Positions 47,065-59,418 of a stretch of DNA of 64,000 bases are shown here, one piece after another. Numbering within the stretch: position 1 is the stretch's first letter; every line of letters begins with the position of its first letter. The translations under genes and the position numbers were made by a program. The notes under the pieces were generated by a model. That model was not told the origin of the DNA and did no database searches. It was given only the letters and a program-made list of their open reading frames with translations. Where the stretch lies: positions 755,330 through 819,329 of the forward strand of contig KB722747.1 of assembly GCA_000349905.1 (NCBI GenBank). The letters run 5' to 3'. Source of the DNA: Volvariella volvacea V23 (lineage: Eukaryota > Basidiomycota > Agaricomycetes > Agaricales > Pluteaceae).

Positions 47065-48732
47065 TAGATAGATCCTAAGTATCACCGAAGTGACCCACAT
47101 CGATTCCGATGTGGATACCATCATTTCCAAAATGGTGAACGGCACTTGTCACTCCTCTGTACAAATAGTTCCAGCATGTACCTACCAGCCCCCCAATCCT
47201 CAGATATACACGAAGTATCATTACTCTCTACTCCTAGGTGAGGTGACCTCCATAGCCTCTAGCGCCTGTAAGGCTGCTGTTCAACACGGATATTCAATAT
47301 TAGCCGGTTTGCCCCACCAGATCACATTCGTGAGCGTATTCAGCAAAGCATAAGCCAGTGTGATCACTTCCAACTCGGTTATAGCCAATCCTTGAGTATA
47401 CCGCGCCATGTGTTGGACGACGAACCAGTGGAGGTGCGTGATGGCAAGTATTTTCGACAGGGCGTTGTATTTGCTTTTGTCTAGTAACTCTGCTTCCGAA
47501 ATTGTTGGAAGGATGATTGTCGAATCGGATTTACTGTCGGTGGAGTCGTGTTCCCCTCTGAGTTGGATCTGGCCGTCTTGAGCTATCGTGACGACACGAT
47601 AGCCATTTCCGACGTCGAGCACCAGCCCTCCCATCTGGACAAAGTAGCCATGCGTCTTTGTCCACCCAAGCCCTGGTTAGATGTCATTTTTGAGCAAAAC
47701 TACCAATAAAGCCTGCACCGGGTACGCACCCTCATATTGCTTCGCAATCCGAGCAGCAACAAGCCTCTGTTTGACAGCCCACATGAGTACAGCTTCGGGA
47801 GCGAGCAAAGCGTAAAGTGTCGTCTTGATCCTCTCCCATATCCTTTTCACCTTTGATGCCTCCCTATCAGGTAGATTCGGATGAATAGCGAGATACGTAT
47901 AAATCCCTATTATCTCGGCGCAATCGATGACCAGCTTCCACATCGAGCGAAATTTAGGGGTGATACTGGCATCTGTAGGTCGAGTTCCTGTCGAGGTTGG
48001 GGATGGAGTAAGGATACTCTCGGGTGTGGTTGCAGTTGTCTTTGGATAGTCAACAGACGGGGCTAGTGTAGGTGGAGAAGGGACCGAGACACTGATACCG
48101 GGAGGTGGAGGTATTGGTGGGACTGGGGATTGGTCTCGGGAATGAGATTCACCAGGGGTTGCCGACGGAATTCCCATTATGGGTGGAGAGGAAGCCCAAG
48201 TTGGTATGTCTGGGGAAGTATGGGTTGTGAGTGTGGCTACAAGGGAGTGCTGAGGGCTGATAAGTGGTGTTTTGGTAGCCTCATGATAGGATGGAACATG
48301 GGGACAGGTCCCAACAGGGGAAAACTCCTCGAATGCGCTTAGGCGCGAACACGTGGGAGGCACCTGTGTTTTGCTAGTCGCTGAAGGGATTTCTGGAGCG
48401 GGTGGTCTGCTCTCAGGTGAAGAAAGGGCCGACTCTCTCGAGGGTATACCAGATTCAGTGGTGAGCGGTGTGTATGAAGTCTCCGGTGTGTGTGGTCTTA
48501 AAGTACTGGTAGGTGTGGAAGTAGTGGTAGGTGTAGTTGGGAGATCGAATGGCACCTCTTCGGTTGTCGGGATCGGTATCACTGATACCGGGCTTGATAA
48601 CTCCAGCATAGATGTCGTCAAGTCGCTCTCAGGAAGAACGTCGACGACCCCATTCCAGGGAGATTGAGCTTCATAGAATACAAAGAAGAGGCTTCGAGCG
48701 AGGAAGAAGGCAAACAGTGATGCAAGTAACAT

Positions 48733-50650
48733 GTTGTTGGTGGACGCGGATAGTAGTCTGAGTGTTTAGAAGGCTGATTAGGACTTGGAGGGTTGAGTGC
48801 GCTAGTCGTTGTGAAGAGCTGGACGCATTGAAATAAAGGGTGGTGACCTCGTGCAAAACACAATGCAGACATGGCAATCCTGAGACAACTCACAGCACCC
48901 ATTGAGATGGCATGATTCAAAGTGGCTAGCGTGATTAATTGAACTGTTCTGCGACAGATCCCATGATCACCACGTTCAAGATAGTATGTATTCAATCCGA
49001 ATCGCACCCGAATAGCAAGGAGTAGGCACCGCGCAAATATAGCGCATAGCCGTCCGGAAGTTAATTGTCTGATTTGTGCGACACATTGGAGGGTGGCTGT
49101 GGATGCTCATTTCTTCCTTGCAGAGGTGAGGTGTTCCTGAGAATCCGTAAAGGCCTTTACAGCTAGTTAAGAAGCGATAGGCTTGCCGCCTCGAAAAATA
49201 GATGGCAATTCCGGTATACCAACCGGAGATCTCCGTGCGAGTGAATAGTGTACACTGAGGCCTCTCGGTGCATAGCTACAGCCGACTGCTACGAGGCCCT
49301 GGTATTGAATAGAGTGCCTTTTACGGTGTTTTTCATAGCTCATGCCAGAAGAGCATTCATATAAGGCTGATGAGTAACATTAGCTAGCCTTAGTGAGTGA
49401 ATTGACCTTTCCAACATCGTACCCATAGACATACAGCAAGCCTGCAAAGCCAGGTCATCCGATGTATCATCTAGAAGCTTCCAAAAATTTTAGAAAGGGA
49501 CTCAGAGACAAAGATAGGACGCACGACTGGGAGTAAAAGTGGTTGAATTGCTGACGGGTGAATTTGATCATTAAGGTATTTGGAGTATGAGAACGCCGCC
49601 GTGCATATATGTAATGGTAGGCACCACTATAGATTCGAGGACGAGCTGAAAGGATTATGATAAGTGGACTTCATTTCTTCTGCGGATTATACACCCTGAG
49701 CTTCCTTTGGTAACGGGGAGCGTCTGTGCACCAGAAATGTACCCAAAGTAAGGTCCACCGCGTATTGTCAAAGATAAGATGTAGTTTCATCTTAAAGGCG
49801 CTAATCACTGAGCTAACGCCCACAACTAATGCGATTAGAGCAGAACTTCCCTGCGGGAAAGGGTACCCGGGCCGACACCCAAGCGTCTGAATACCCATTG
49901 TAGTAGCCCGACCCGCACGACGTCATCAGGACGGAGATGGTAGGTGCGGAACGGTGGGGTGGATCTTCCGGTGCGCTGACCTCGCGGCTTAGTAAACTTT
50001 CTAATGAAAAACGCAGACCACCTTGAGGGTGATCGGTTTCAACGTCTCTTCTGCGCATGTTTTGGGTGGAGATGGTGTTGGACTAATTGGAGTGGGGTCA
50101 AGGGTCAATAGAATCGAAGGGCGAAGCGGCGTCGCAAAGGTCGATAATCAGGTATCAAGGCCTAAATGCGTTGGTTGTGCTCACGGACTAAACCCTCGCC
50201 TTACCATTGCTCTTGAATGTTCGTCGAAGCGCGATTTGTGACAACCACGATGGCCGAGTCCTCGGACTTTTGTCAGCCTGAACGCATGAGCGTGATTCAA
50301 CCTTGGACGACATCCTTGACTCGGCACGGGCTTGGTTTGCACAGGTGAGGCTCACCGAGTGTGGGAAAGTAGATGCGAGGGTTTGAAGGAGATACTGCCG
50401 GATATGGCCAGGCTCATCCTGATGCATCACGAAGCATGTCACCGTTGCATCCGATGCCCAATTCAACCTCTCTGCCTCCGTGGCTGTACTCTTTCTCATC
50501 CACCAATATCCTGGCCGTCACCACACCCCAAATTCCTTGACCATCGACCACATTGACCGACGACAAAAGAGCACTTGGGCTCGAGCTAGCACTGTCCCGA
50601 CCCGGTTCTGACCACGACACCCGCATCACCAAGCACCAAAGTACCACAAA
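48733..50650. other. Intergenic, divergent promoter region
   Basis: Lies between the start of the broken membrane gene and the DUF3433-type gene. I see no supported exon chain, RNA gene or repeat. Confidence 0.5.
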
Positions 50651-53488
50651 ATGCCATCGCCACCATCTGAGTCGTCTTCACACTCTACACAAGAATACAA
50701 GGATCGATCAAGCCAAGGCTCCTACAAGCCCTTCCGGGAATCACTGCACCTTATTCCAACGCCTGTAGATGATAAACGAGTGAGGAAACGCTTTGTGAGT
50801 CACTGCTCATCGTGTATCGCGCTAGACCGTCTTAGATTGGAGTAGGACCCCCTGATAATGCGGTTGCCAGTCGTGATTGGTACACCACTGCTGATGATCG
50901 GCTTGGGAGTAGCTCTGGAGATTGCCCTGATGGTGTCGTATAGAGACGGAGGTGAGTATATGCGCGATTTCCTTGCAATGTGGCGTTATAACACGGTCGT
51001 AGGATTCTCTGTGCCACGAGACAACGTGGTCTCGTTCGTCTCAGCACAGTTCCTTCTAGTGAGTATATGCTATCGCGTCGCATAACATAACGTCCTCATG
51101 CGCATATAGGCTTTCTTCCCTACTCTGTGAGCTTCCAAGCACTCCCACTGTCCTTCACCAATGGCTTACACCGCGCAGATTTGTCATTCCTGTAGCATTC
51201 TTGTGGCGCGAATTAGATTGGCATGTGAGGTGGTACCAGGTAGGTGGCCTGTGAATTCCTTCGTGGATAGCCTCATCAATGCCCCGCTCCAGCCTTATGT
51301 CATTCTGTCAAATGGAAACGCCAAGGCAGAGGAGTCACTGCTTCTTGATTATGTGCGTACAGTTTAGTGAGATGAACATCCATGTTTGACATTAATCGCG
51401 TCGTAGATCGCTCTAGGGTGAGTGGACATCTGCAATAATACGTGGTCGCATGTCAACATCTCGCTTTTAGCCCTTTTTTGTCGCTGTTCCGCTCACTTAT
51501 GTTCAGACATCGAATTGTTTTCTGGTCCGCGTTGACTGCTTCTGCGACCTACATTCTGCAACCCCTAGGTGAGTATCATCGATGATACCCAAGCTATATT
51601 ACTAATCACCGCTACAGCCGGTTCTATCTTTCAAATACGGCAAATAGGCCAAACGGAAGGTTCGTGTATACTCTATGCGTATCATTAATCATACTTAATA
51701 TCGCCATTTAGCTGATACCGCAACGAGCATTCGTGCCATCGGCCTCGCTCCAGACATCAACGAATTGAATGCTTTTGTCGCTGCTGCTGGTTTTGCAGAG
51801 GCGGCCGCATTCCACAATCTTACCGATCCTCCTTTCGTCCGGGGAGGATGGGCCACAGCCGAGTTTGTGGTAAGTGCCTATCTAACTCGGTGTTCCCTGA
51901 TCCGCATAATACGTGTATACCCACCACCCGTTTCGCATTTGTTGCGTTTTATGATGACAGTTTCCCACTGCACCGCATCTCAATGGCACTGTGGCTGTGA
52001 ACACTACGGGTATACAAACAAATCTTCAATGTGATAATGGGGTCGATACGAGGATTATTCAAAACGGGCCGTCGAATTTTACAATTGATTCGATTTCGCC
52101 GCAGGGGTGTGTTACTACTGCGCAATTTGATCCGTCTGTGAGTTGGTTTGTAATTCGAGTTGATGGAGTCCGATGGCTGATTAAACTTTTGCATTTTTGT
52201 CTTTTTTTGGGGATCTGTCGTGAACAGGTGGCCACTCAGCAATATGGGGTTCGCCATGCGTATTGTCTGGACGCTCCTCTGGATATCGAATTTCGTCCTG
52301 TAATGTTTTGGTTAGTCAAGCTTCCGGATTTTAGTGCGTTTGCTCATGAAATGCGGTAATGAATAGGTACTTCCTCCAGGGAGAAAACGGAAATTCACCC
52401 AGCGCCAAAGCAGTTTTTTGTTCTGCAGCGTTGGCAGCCATGAATGTCCAAGCAACTGCAGATTTAAGTAGTGGTGATTTGGTTGACGTGATCAGGTATG
52501 GGGTTTTCGAGGAAGAGAATAACGTCACGGGCGGTGACTTGGCTGGGAAAGCCTTCAACGGGTATGAATGCCTTTTTTAATTCTTATTTAGTATTTTCGG
52601 CTGACCATCATGATCAGAGTGCTTTTTACGCCTTCTCCTAATCCATTTATTCAAGCTCGTGCAACGGCTATCAACTCAGCAATTCCGAGTGCTGCGTATA
52701 GATTGGCTGCTGCTTCGAGCATAGGTCTTCAAGGCACTTTTGACCTGCCGAATGGATTTTTGGACATCACGACAAAAATCTATGTACGTTTTTGATTTTT
52801 CCTTCAGTTCTGTCCCTTTGTTCGAAGTGCTGATTTAACTTCTGGGTATGTAGAGACAACACTTGGCCATTTCCGCAAAGTCTATATATTTTGTGCCTAC
52901 TTCTGTAGAGTTGCCAGCAAAGCTGACTGCTTTGGCGCCGCGGCTGTGGATTGAGTGAGTATAGATTAAATTTTACCCTCCGCGCACGACTGATACCCCT
53001 TGCTTCTCTTTAGCCCACTCCCGGCTCATCTTCTAGCATGCATTCTCATCCTAATTGGTCTAACCGGAGTGTTCATTCACATCTTCAATCGCCGTCAACG
53101 ACGAAACCTCTACCTCTCCTCACCACCGGGAAGTATAGCCACCACCGTCTCTCTAACCTCCCGATCTGGATTCGGAGAGCTCTTATTACCCTACGACGAC
53201 CCAAAGACGATCGAAGCCAAACTGAGAGAGTTCAGATTTAGATTGGACAGGCGGACAGGGGCCATCGTTGCCGATGAGGATTTTGGGGGTAGAATGGTGG
53301 CTGGGAAGCGGGATAGCGGAAGTGCAAGTCGAGGCGGAGGAGGAAGGGATGAGGCGATGCAGACGCTGTTGGGGGGACATAGTGTCGTGCCGTCTGCGAC
53401 GGCGAATTCGTCACATACCGCTTTGGCGGCGGCGGTGGGGTATGAGCCGTGGAGGCAGCCTCCGGTTAAGACGGCGTATGACCCGTGA
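50651..53488 (+). CDS. DUF3433-type multi-pass membrane protein
   Basis: Fungal membrane protein of unknown function. At least a dozen exons chain in frame, starting 50651-50794, 50846-50951, 51003-51058 and finishing with the exon that ends at 53488. The N-terminal 50 residues are polar. The first helix is LPVVIGTPLLMIGLGVALEI, followed by FSVPRDNVVSFVSAQFLL, FVIPVAFLWRELDWHVRWYQ, and PYVILSNGNAKAEESLLLDY. The repeat-like second helix block (RHRIVFWSALTASATYILQPLAG) and the motif GGWATAEFV come next. A long extracytoplasmic region with several N-glycosylation sites leads to the last helix (LLACILILIGLTGVFIHIF) and a basic, glycine-rich tail. I assign DUF3433 from memory of this pattern. Many introns are about 50 nt and phases agree where I checked them. 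Confidence 0.72.
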
Positions 53489-55263
53489 GTGGGGGTGGAG
53501 ATGGGATGAGATGGAGATGGGTGGTTTGGATGTTTTTGCTTTTTTTGGTTTGTGGTGAGGTGGGGTTTGGTGTTGGATGGACTGTTAGATTAGATTTGGC
53601 AGGGTATATGCGTGTTGTAAGCTTGAAGTTGAGGTTCAGCGCTATCTGTCTATCTATCTATGTAGATGTGTTCTTTTGATATTTATCCATTGGGCTTTGT
53701 CGTTATCTACGCCTGCAAAGTTGACGTTTATGCGCATATATATGGACAATTTAGTGCGAGGCGTCTAGTATGGGCTGGTGAGCTCAGAGATGCAATTTTG
53801 ACGCCACAGGGTGATGTACGAGTTGAGAAGCCATATGTAGGGTCTCGTGAGTCCATGAGGTACCAAATGTGATACAGCATTGAGATACGTGCATAGACGG
53901 ACGTGGTTCACGTCCTGTTTGTTTCTTTACCCATCTAGTCTATCTACGTCTACACTACGTACATCCCCTCAAGGCACCCTTGCCACCCTTGACAACGACC
54001 GCCACATGCCACGTCCCTACTAGAGAATCTCGTTATAATTATCCCATACGTATCCATTTACGTCTCGAGTTGCCCCCCGGTTGTATGCCCAATCAGTCGA
54101 ATGAGACCAAAATATAACCGCGTACACGGTGACGTCCGGAGACTGCTAGTATTGACGAGCTCAAAGTCAGGGGAAAGCTAGGGCATTAGGGTGTACTGAG
54201 TATTATGCGTGCACGTCATTCGTGGCCAGCGACTGGGAACTTGTGCATGAGGATCCCCCAGCTTTTTGCGGAAGCCGCTAAACCTGGGTCTGATGCTGGC
54301 ACCGCTCCGCCGGAGCATGTCCCATGACCGAGTTGCCGTGTTAACTAGGCCAAGGGATTGGCCGAGTCGGTCGGGAATCCTATGATTATAAGATGCCTTG
54401 TGAGATCGGGATGATGATAGGTGCTATAAGCTTTTGTGGTCTCTGCCAGAGTCCGTTGGGTGGGTCGAGCGCTGAAGCGCTGATACACCGAACGTGCACG
54501 CGTGAGGACGGGCAGTTGGATGAGGCTGACCGCTGCGCGGTGTATTTAGAACCTTACGTTGTAGGTTGAACCTGGTTCTTTTGAAGGGTTGATGTATGAA
54601 TATAGGTTTGGCGGTGTGCGTATAGAACGGACTCATACCGGCAGGTTGGTTGTGTAGTGAAAACACTCCAAATGGGAAGGACTCGAGGGGGCGTTTGATT
54701 CCTGGGCTCGTACGCGTACCACCGGAATGATGGTCTCATTGGGGCTTTAGCTCGTGCCGAAACCTGTGAGAGGTGGTGATGTCGAGATCTTTCTGTCTTG
54801 AGCTTGGAATGTAAATATTTTTAGCATATTCCCGCTGGTCGTGGTGCCGACGTCCGGGTCGACGATGGAGGTTGCTGCTTCCGAGAGCTTTTAAATACCA
54901 ACTAAGATCATTGGCGCAATATTTATGTGCGGATTGAGCTCAACTGCCATGTCCTCGCTGTCAGACGCGGGCTTGTGGGTATGTTCAGTTGCCAAGGTAT
55001 ACGTATGTCTATTAACGCGCGGCATTTATACATATGATAGACGGAGAAAGAGTGGCAGGTATATACAGTATGTACGAAGAGAGAAAAAGAAATAAAATCT
55101 GGTCCGTGTCGTCCACATAAATATATGAACAAGACCTGCACCAAGGCAAGGTGATACATAGCATAGAATGAACATTAAGCAGAAAGAGCTGCCACAGCCA
55201 GACTCTGACACGCGATGCGGCAGCAAGAGCTTTTACCACCCCCACCAACCCAACCGGCTGAGC
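53489..55263. other. Intergenic
   Basis: A short tetranucleotide run (ctatctgtctatctatctat) lies at about 53642-53662. No gene is supported; frames on both strands are short. Confidence 0.5.
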
Positions 55264-56776
55264 TTACAACGCGAGAGCAACGACGGATCCGACGAGTGCG
55301 GCCACCGCTCCAGTCGCAGGCCTCCACAACGAAGCAGCGGCATTGCCGTCATCACCGCCATCCTGGCTGCTGCCGCTGTCACCGCCGTTGTTATCCCCAG
55401 ACGGGGACGCGTCGCCACCAGAGGGGTCGCTAGAGCGGGTGCCGTTGATCCTCCTCGCGAGCTCTTGGAATGCGGCAAAGTTGTTGGGGCCGTCTTCGAC
55501 GGCGTTGATGGCGAAGACCATGCCTTGACCGCAGTGGCCGGTTTGGCCACAATAGCCCCAGATGGGAGCAGTCTGCGATGGGATTTAGGGATGGGGGGAG
55601 GAAACTAGGGTAGAAGGGACGTACGTCGTTGATTGTGATGCTGAATTGAGGGAACCCAGATGTAGTGCCAGCTGGGACGGGTTGGCTGGATCACAACAAG
55701 GGTTAGATGAATCAGACGGGGGCAGTAGCGAGGAAACGTACAATCCTGAAGCGAATCCAAGTTCACCGGTGACAGCATCGACGGAGCGAACGCAAGGTTG
55801 CAAGAAGGAAGACTTGGTAACGGTATGGTTCTTAGCCCTGAACTCGAACGTGACGGTATCGCCGACGTTGGCTTGAATGCTGGGAGGGTCGTAGCTGAGT
55901 GAGCCGCCGTCACCGACTAGGATAACGTGGTTGGCTGGCTCTGGGGCAGGGCTAGGAGCTGGAAGGGAAGAGCGTAAATACAATCGAGAATGCATCCAAA
56001 GCACATAAATCACGTACGAGGAGTGCCGTCGTAGCTGGTATAGATCGTAGTCCAGACGGATTCGCCATGGGTAATTGTGGCTGTAGCTGTCTCCCAGTGG
56101 GGAGGAGGGGGCGTCACGTAGGTATCCGTCGAAGTGGCACTGGGTGCAGAGCTGGCTGCGGTTCCGTTGAGGGCGATCGCACGGGCTTGGAACTCGGCGA
56201 AGGAGTTGGAGCTGCCGTCTGGGCCTGGGTTGATGGCGAACACCATTCCTGGAGAATAGGTTGATTAGATGAGCTGTCGAAGAAAGCGCTAGGGAGGGAG
56301 GTGTACCTGCACCGCAGTGTCCGGTCTGTCGACAGTAGAACCAGACAGGGTGATCATCGACAACGTGGACTTGGAAGGTAGGTCGAGGGTCGGTGCTATC
56401 AGGGGCGACTGGCATACTATTCACGGTTGCAGAGGATTTAATTGCAACGCAGGAGTGAGATACAAGTGTTACTTACAAATCGCTGTCTGTGCCACCCGGA
56501 AGTGCGACACAAGGTTGATCGAACGAAGATTGCGTTACGGTGTGAGCCTTCGGGTTGCTGAACGAGATCGCAACATCGGTTACAAAGGAAGTGATTTTGC
56601 TGCAAGCCAAAATCCACTTACAAGGTGAAGTTGACAATATCTCCCGCTACGGCATTCACATAAGGTGGATCGTAAATGAACTCTCCGCCAGGTGCAACTT
56701 GAACCTCATAGGTGACCGCCAACGCAGATGGAAGCGAGGCAACCAACGCGAGTGCTGCGAACGAAGCTCCTATCAT
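55264..56776 (-). CDS. Secreted double-cupredoxin protein with GPI-type tail
   Basis: Extracellular blue-copper-like protein (phytocyanin/plastocyanin fold). The ATG at 56776 starts a signal peptide (IGASFAALALVASLPSALA). Domain 1 begins YEVQVAPGGEFIYDPPYV and carries ligands in KAHTV, WFYC, GHC and GMVF. A T/P-rich linker follows (VTPPPPHWETATATI). Domain 2 begins HVILVGDGGSLSYDPPSI with ligands in KNHTV, WGYC, GHC and GMVF. So His, Cys, His and Met of a type 1 copper site are present in both domains. The C-terminus is Gly/Ser/Asp-rich and ends in a hydrophobic tail (GAVAALVGSVVALAL) without charged residues after it, as in GPI-anchored proteins. Introns are at equivalent places in both domains, which points to internal duplication. 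Confidence 0.82.
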
Positions 56777-59418
56777 GGTGTAAGTGTTCGTAACGAGTGT
56801 CGCAGAAGGAAACACAAAATGCGAAGGGAAAAAAGGACAAGGGACGATGGGGGGCGTCTAGTGCTCAGCCCACCTTATATCTTTTTTTGAGTTCAATAAG
56901 CTGATAACACGCCTCAATTGCCACCTTTTCGTTTCCGAATCCATCCAGTCCCGAGGGAGTGGAACGGTTCCAATACAGCGTACAGCCAATCAGGACTAGT
57001 AACGCCGTCCGGTTCGGGGAGGCTGTTGTATTGCTATCACGTTGTCCACAACCCAAAGATCATCACAGCGACCCCCAGCCCCGCACAAAAGACTCAATTG
57101 ATAGGACCTCCCGATGTCGTAAGGTCCGGTTCGGTATCCCAAAAAAGAAAAACCCTTGCATTCCTGCACCGAATGCGGGCTTGTCGGGGATGGACCACAG
57201 GAAATGTGCAGATCAGTGCGATTGTTGATCCGCACCGCTTTTTGAAAACGCCTCGTTGATGGAGACGTCGCGGTGTGCCAGTGTGAAACACCCGCAGATG
57301 GGGAGTGCCGGGCGTTTGGAAGGCTGTGGGCGCTTCCTGGAACAGGCGAAGCAGAAGATCCTCCAGGATGCCGTTCTTGACAGGCTGTGAGCGTGAGCAA
57401 CGCTACAGCTCGTTATGTTGGGACAATATGCTGAAGCTGATAAATTCGGAACCATAAAGGAATGATTGCCATTGCAAATGAATCGGTGGTATTGATGGTT
57501 AATTGTAGATCCATTGTGTCTACATGACGGAGTAGACAATAGGAAAACAAGGGAACCCGAAAGTGCCGAAAGCGGAATGATGAGCCGGCAAGTACCGTGG
57601 ACCAGGTCCGGCTGATAGACCACGGTCCACAGGTCTCTCCGTCTGCCTCGGGGTCATTTTGCGAGGAACAACTGACAGGGGCTCAGTTATTAGGACATGT
57701 CTTTCCCTGGTGGCCCCAAGTGCCCATCCATTCACTGTGCCCCAGTCAGGAATTGATAGTCGGCCACCCAAGCAGCCTCCAGTATTCTGGATACAGCATC
57801 TGAGTTCGTCGGTGAGGAGTCTTGTTTCCCTTTTTGGCGTAAAAAACGTCGAGTCATTCGTGAGGCCACCTGTATACCGCTTTGCTGGTACACAATACAG
57901 TGCGTGCGGATGATCGCACTATGGACTTCACACAGGTTGTCTTTCTTTCTGCTGTAGCCGGTGAAGACTTGATGGAGCTCCGCAATACCCATTGCCAAGA
58001 TCTGCCTGTAGACAATCACATCCTTCTTTCCCGCAAACCGGCAAATCACGGGGTTTAGTTGTAGCATGCATACGAGCATTGAGATCCACGTTGGCCTATT
58101 TACTTGTGGGTTCGTATCCATTGGTAAAACAGTTATGATCGGCGGTGATAAATCCCATCACCCTGCTGTGCATAGCTGGCAGGCCATTCACCCTTGGAAT
58201 ACAGTACGCGTACTTGTCGTTCGTTGGAGGGACAACATGAAGAGCCAAGAGACCCAAGTCTGAGGTCATCATTATCAATTCGGTGTGACGCTCTCGGTGA
58301 GGGATTCGATTGGACACTCCCCGTAAATTTCCTGATGAGGCCTCTGTGGCTTAGGATGACCAACGAGCAAGACACCAGCGACCTGGTAGCATACTGTCGT
58401 GCCGGTACCCTCCACCGCGACGCGTACTGTGATATCAAGAGCTGTCATTTCGCTTCAGTTACATTTGGGAGTGACGGTTCGAATTAGCATACCAAGCCCT
58501 AGTAAACAATAAACTTGTACCGTATACGGGTAGAAAGGGACACAATAGCAGGAGGTACGGTAGGATGTGGGTCACTCCAACATTCCCAAACTGTGTCGGC
58601 CACTGCCAGTGGTGAACAATCTCGTTCGTTGTACACCGGTTGGTTATTCCGTTCACCTTGTACAGTGGTAAGGTGCATCTATGGCTCTTTAAAACTCACG
58701 ATATCACTGTGCCATTTTCTAGCGGTACGACCTACCCACTTAGCCCATCCTTTGGATAGTAGATAACCGACTTCCAGGTAGCTATGATGAATGACTCACC
58801 GCTGCTCTGAACTAGGCAGCAAATACAATAATCGGAAAGCAATTCCACCAGAGTCTGTAATCGCATTTCATTGAGGTGGTTAATCGTGCTCGAAACCACT
58901 CGAACTTTTGCTTGCGCTGCGATGACATGGTGGGTTGAATATTGACACCACCACATTACCAAATAAGGATATGATATCCCACAAATTCCCACACTCCGCT
59001 TCCACCGTGGCCACTCCGATTCCTGAACAGAACTTCCATTCAGTCCTGGTTGTTGTTCCTCTAACCGCACGTCCCCGTGAATGAGATTCGTCATGCTTGC
59101 GGGTCGTCGCGGGTGGACCGAACTCGGGTTTGGAAGGTCGCATCGCGCAGTGCGTTTCTCGCGAGGGTTCCATTAGCATGAAACCCGCTTGTTGAGGAGT
59201 AGACACCGTTGTTGGCGATATCTGCGCTTTCTCAATATTCATCTTTTTTCACATCGTATCGTTCCCGTTGTATATAAGTGGCTTCATCTACTGGGGGCTC
59301 ATTCTAACACCAGCCTTCACATCGACTCAGTCCATCGTCATCTTAACTGCACCCAGCAACTGCTCCATACCCCATTGCTTTCAAGCAACCCTCCATCATC
59401 AGTACTTTATACTCAAAC
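56777..59418. other. Intergenic
   Basis: 2.6 kb without a supported gene. Frames such as 57732-58121 (-) lack family features. From about 58950 onward the sequence is the first copy of the tandem unit that also carries the pirin gene. Confidence 0.5.
59271..59278 (+). promoter_or_regulatory. TATA box of pirin 1
   Basis: tatataag, 148 bp before the ATG, conserved in the duplicated promoter at 61219. Confidence 0.5.

Larger units (their letters stand above)
44410..47286 (-). mobile_element. Solo LTR, family 3 (copia-like), carrying a nested pogo transposon
   Basis: LTR halves 44410-44545 and 47065-47286 together match the LTR at 63546-63901. The ends are tgttggatgg.. and ..ctgttcaaca. The flanks are cagat (44405-44409) and cggat (47287-47291), a 5-bp duplication with one mismatch. 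The interruption is a pogo-type element inserted at a TA. Orientation is inferred from the end-of-window copy, where the polypurine tract fixes the direction; relative to that copy this LTR is inverted. It disrupts the membrane gene. Confidence 0.85.
42387..48732 (-). pseudogene. Multi-pass membrane protein gene broken by three LTRs and a nested DNA transposon
   Basis: Member of a membrane-protein family of unknown function that is expanded in mushrooms. Minus-strand pieces: exon 1 48732-47730, exon 2 47672-47287, then after solo LTRs 44404-44271, 43710-43628 and 42862-42387. Leaving out the elements and one copy of each 5-bp duplication, the total is 2082 nt (694 codons) in one frame. The N-terminus has a hydrophobic segment (LLASLFAFFLARSLFFVF) and a long S/T/P-rich stretch. 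The family core follows: TYLAIHPNLPD, LYALLAPEAVLMWAVKQR, GWTKTHGYFVQMGGLVL across the intron, KYNALSKILAITHLHWFVVQ, WWGKPANIEYP, KEWYIGLWPCW, and ALFGGIHVMAWDTQF. Two in-frame TGA codons (44392-44390 and 42743-42741) remain besides the insertions, so it is a pseudogene. Confidence 0.85.

Noticed and set aside
57732..58121. 129-codon minus-strand frame between cupredoxin and pirin genes
   Set aside because: No recognisable motif, and comparable frames exist on the other strand; likely chance.
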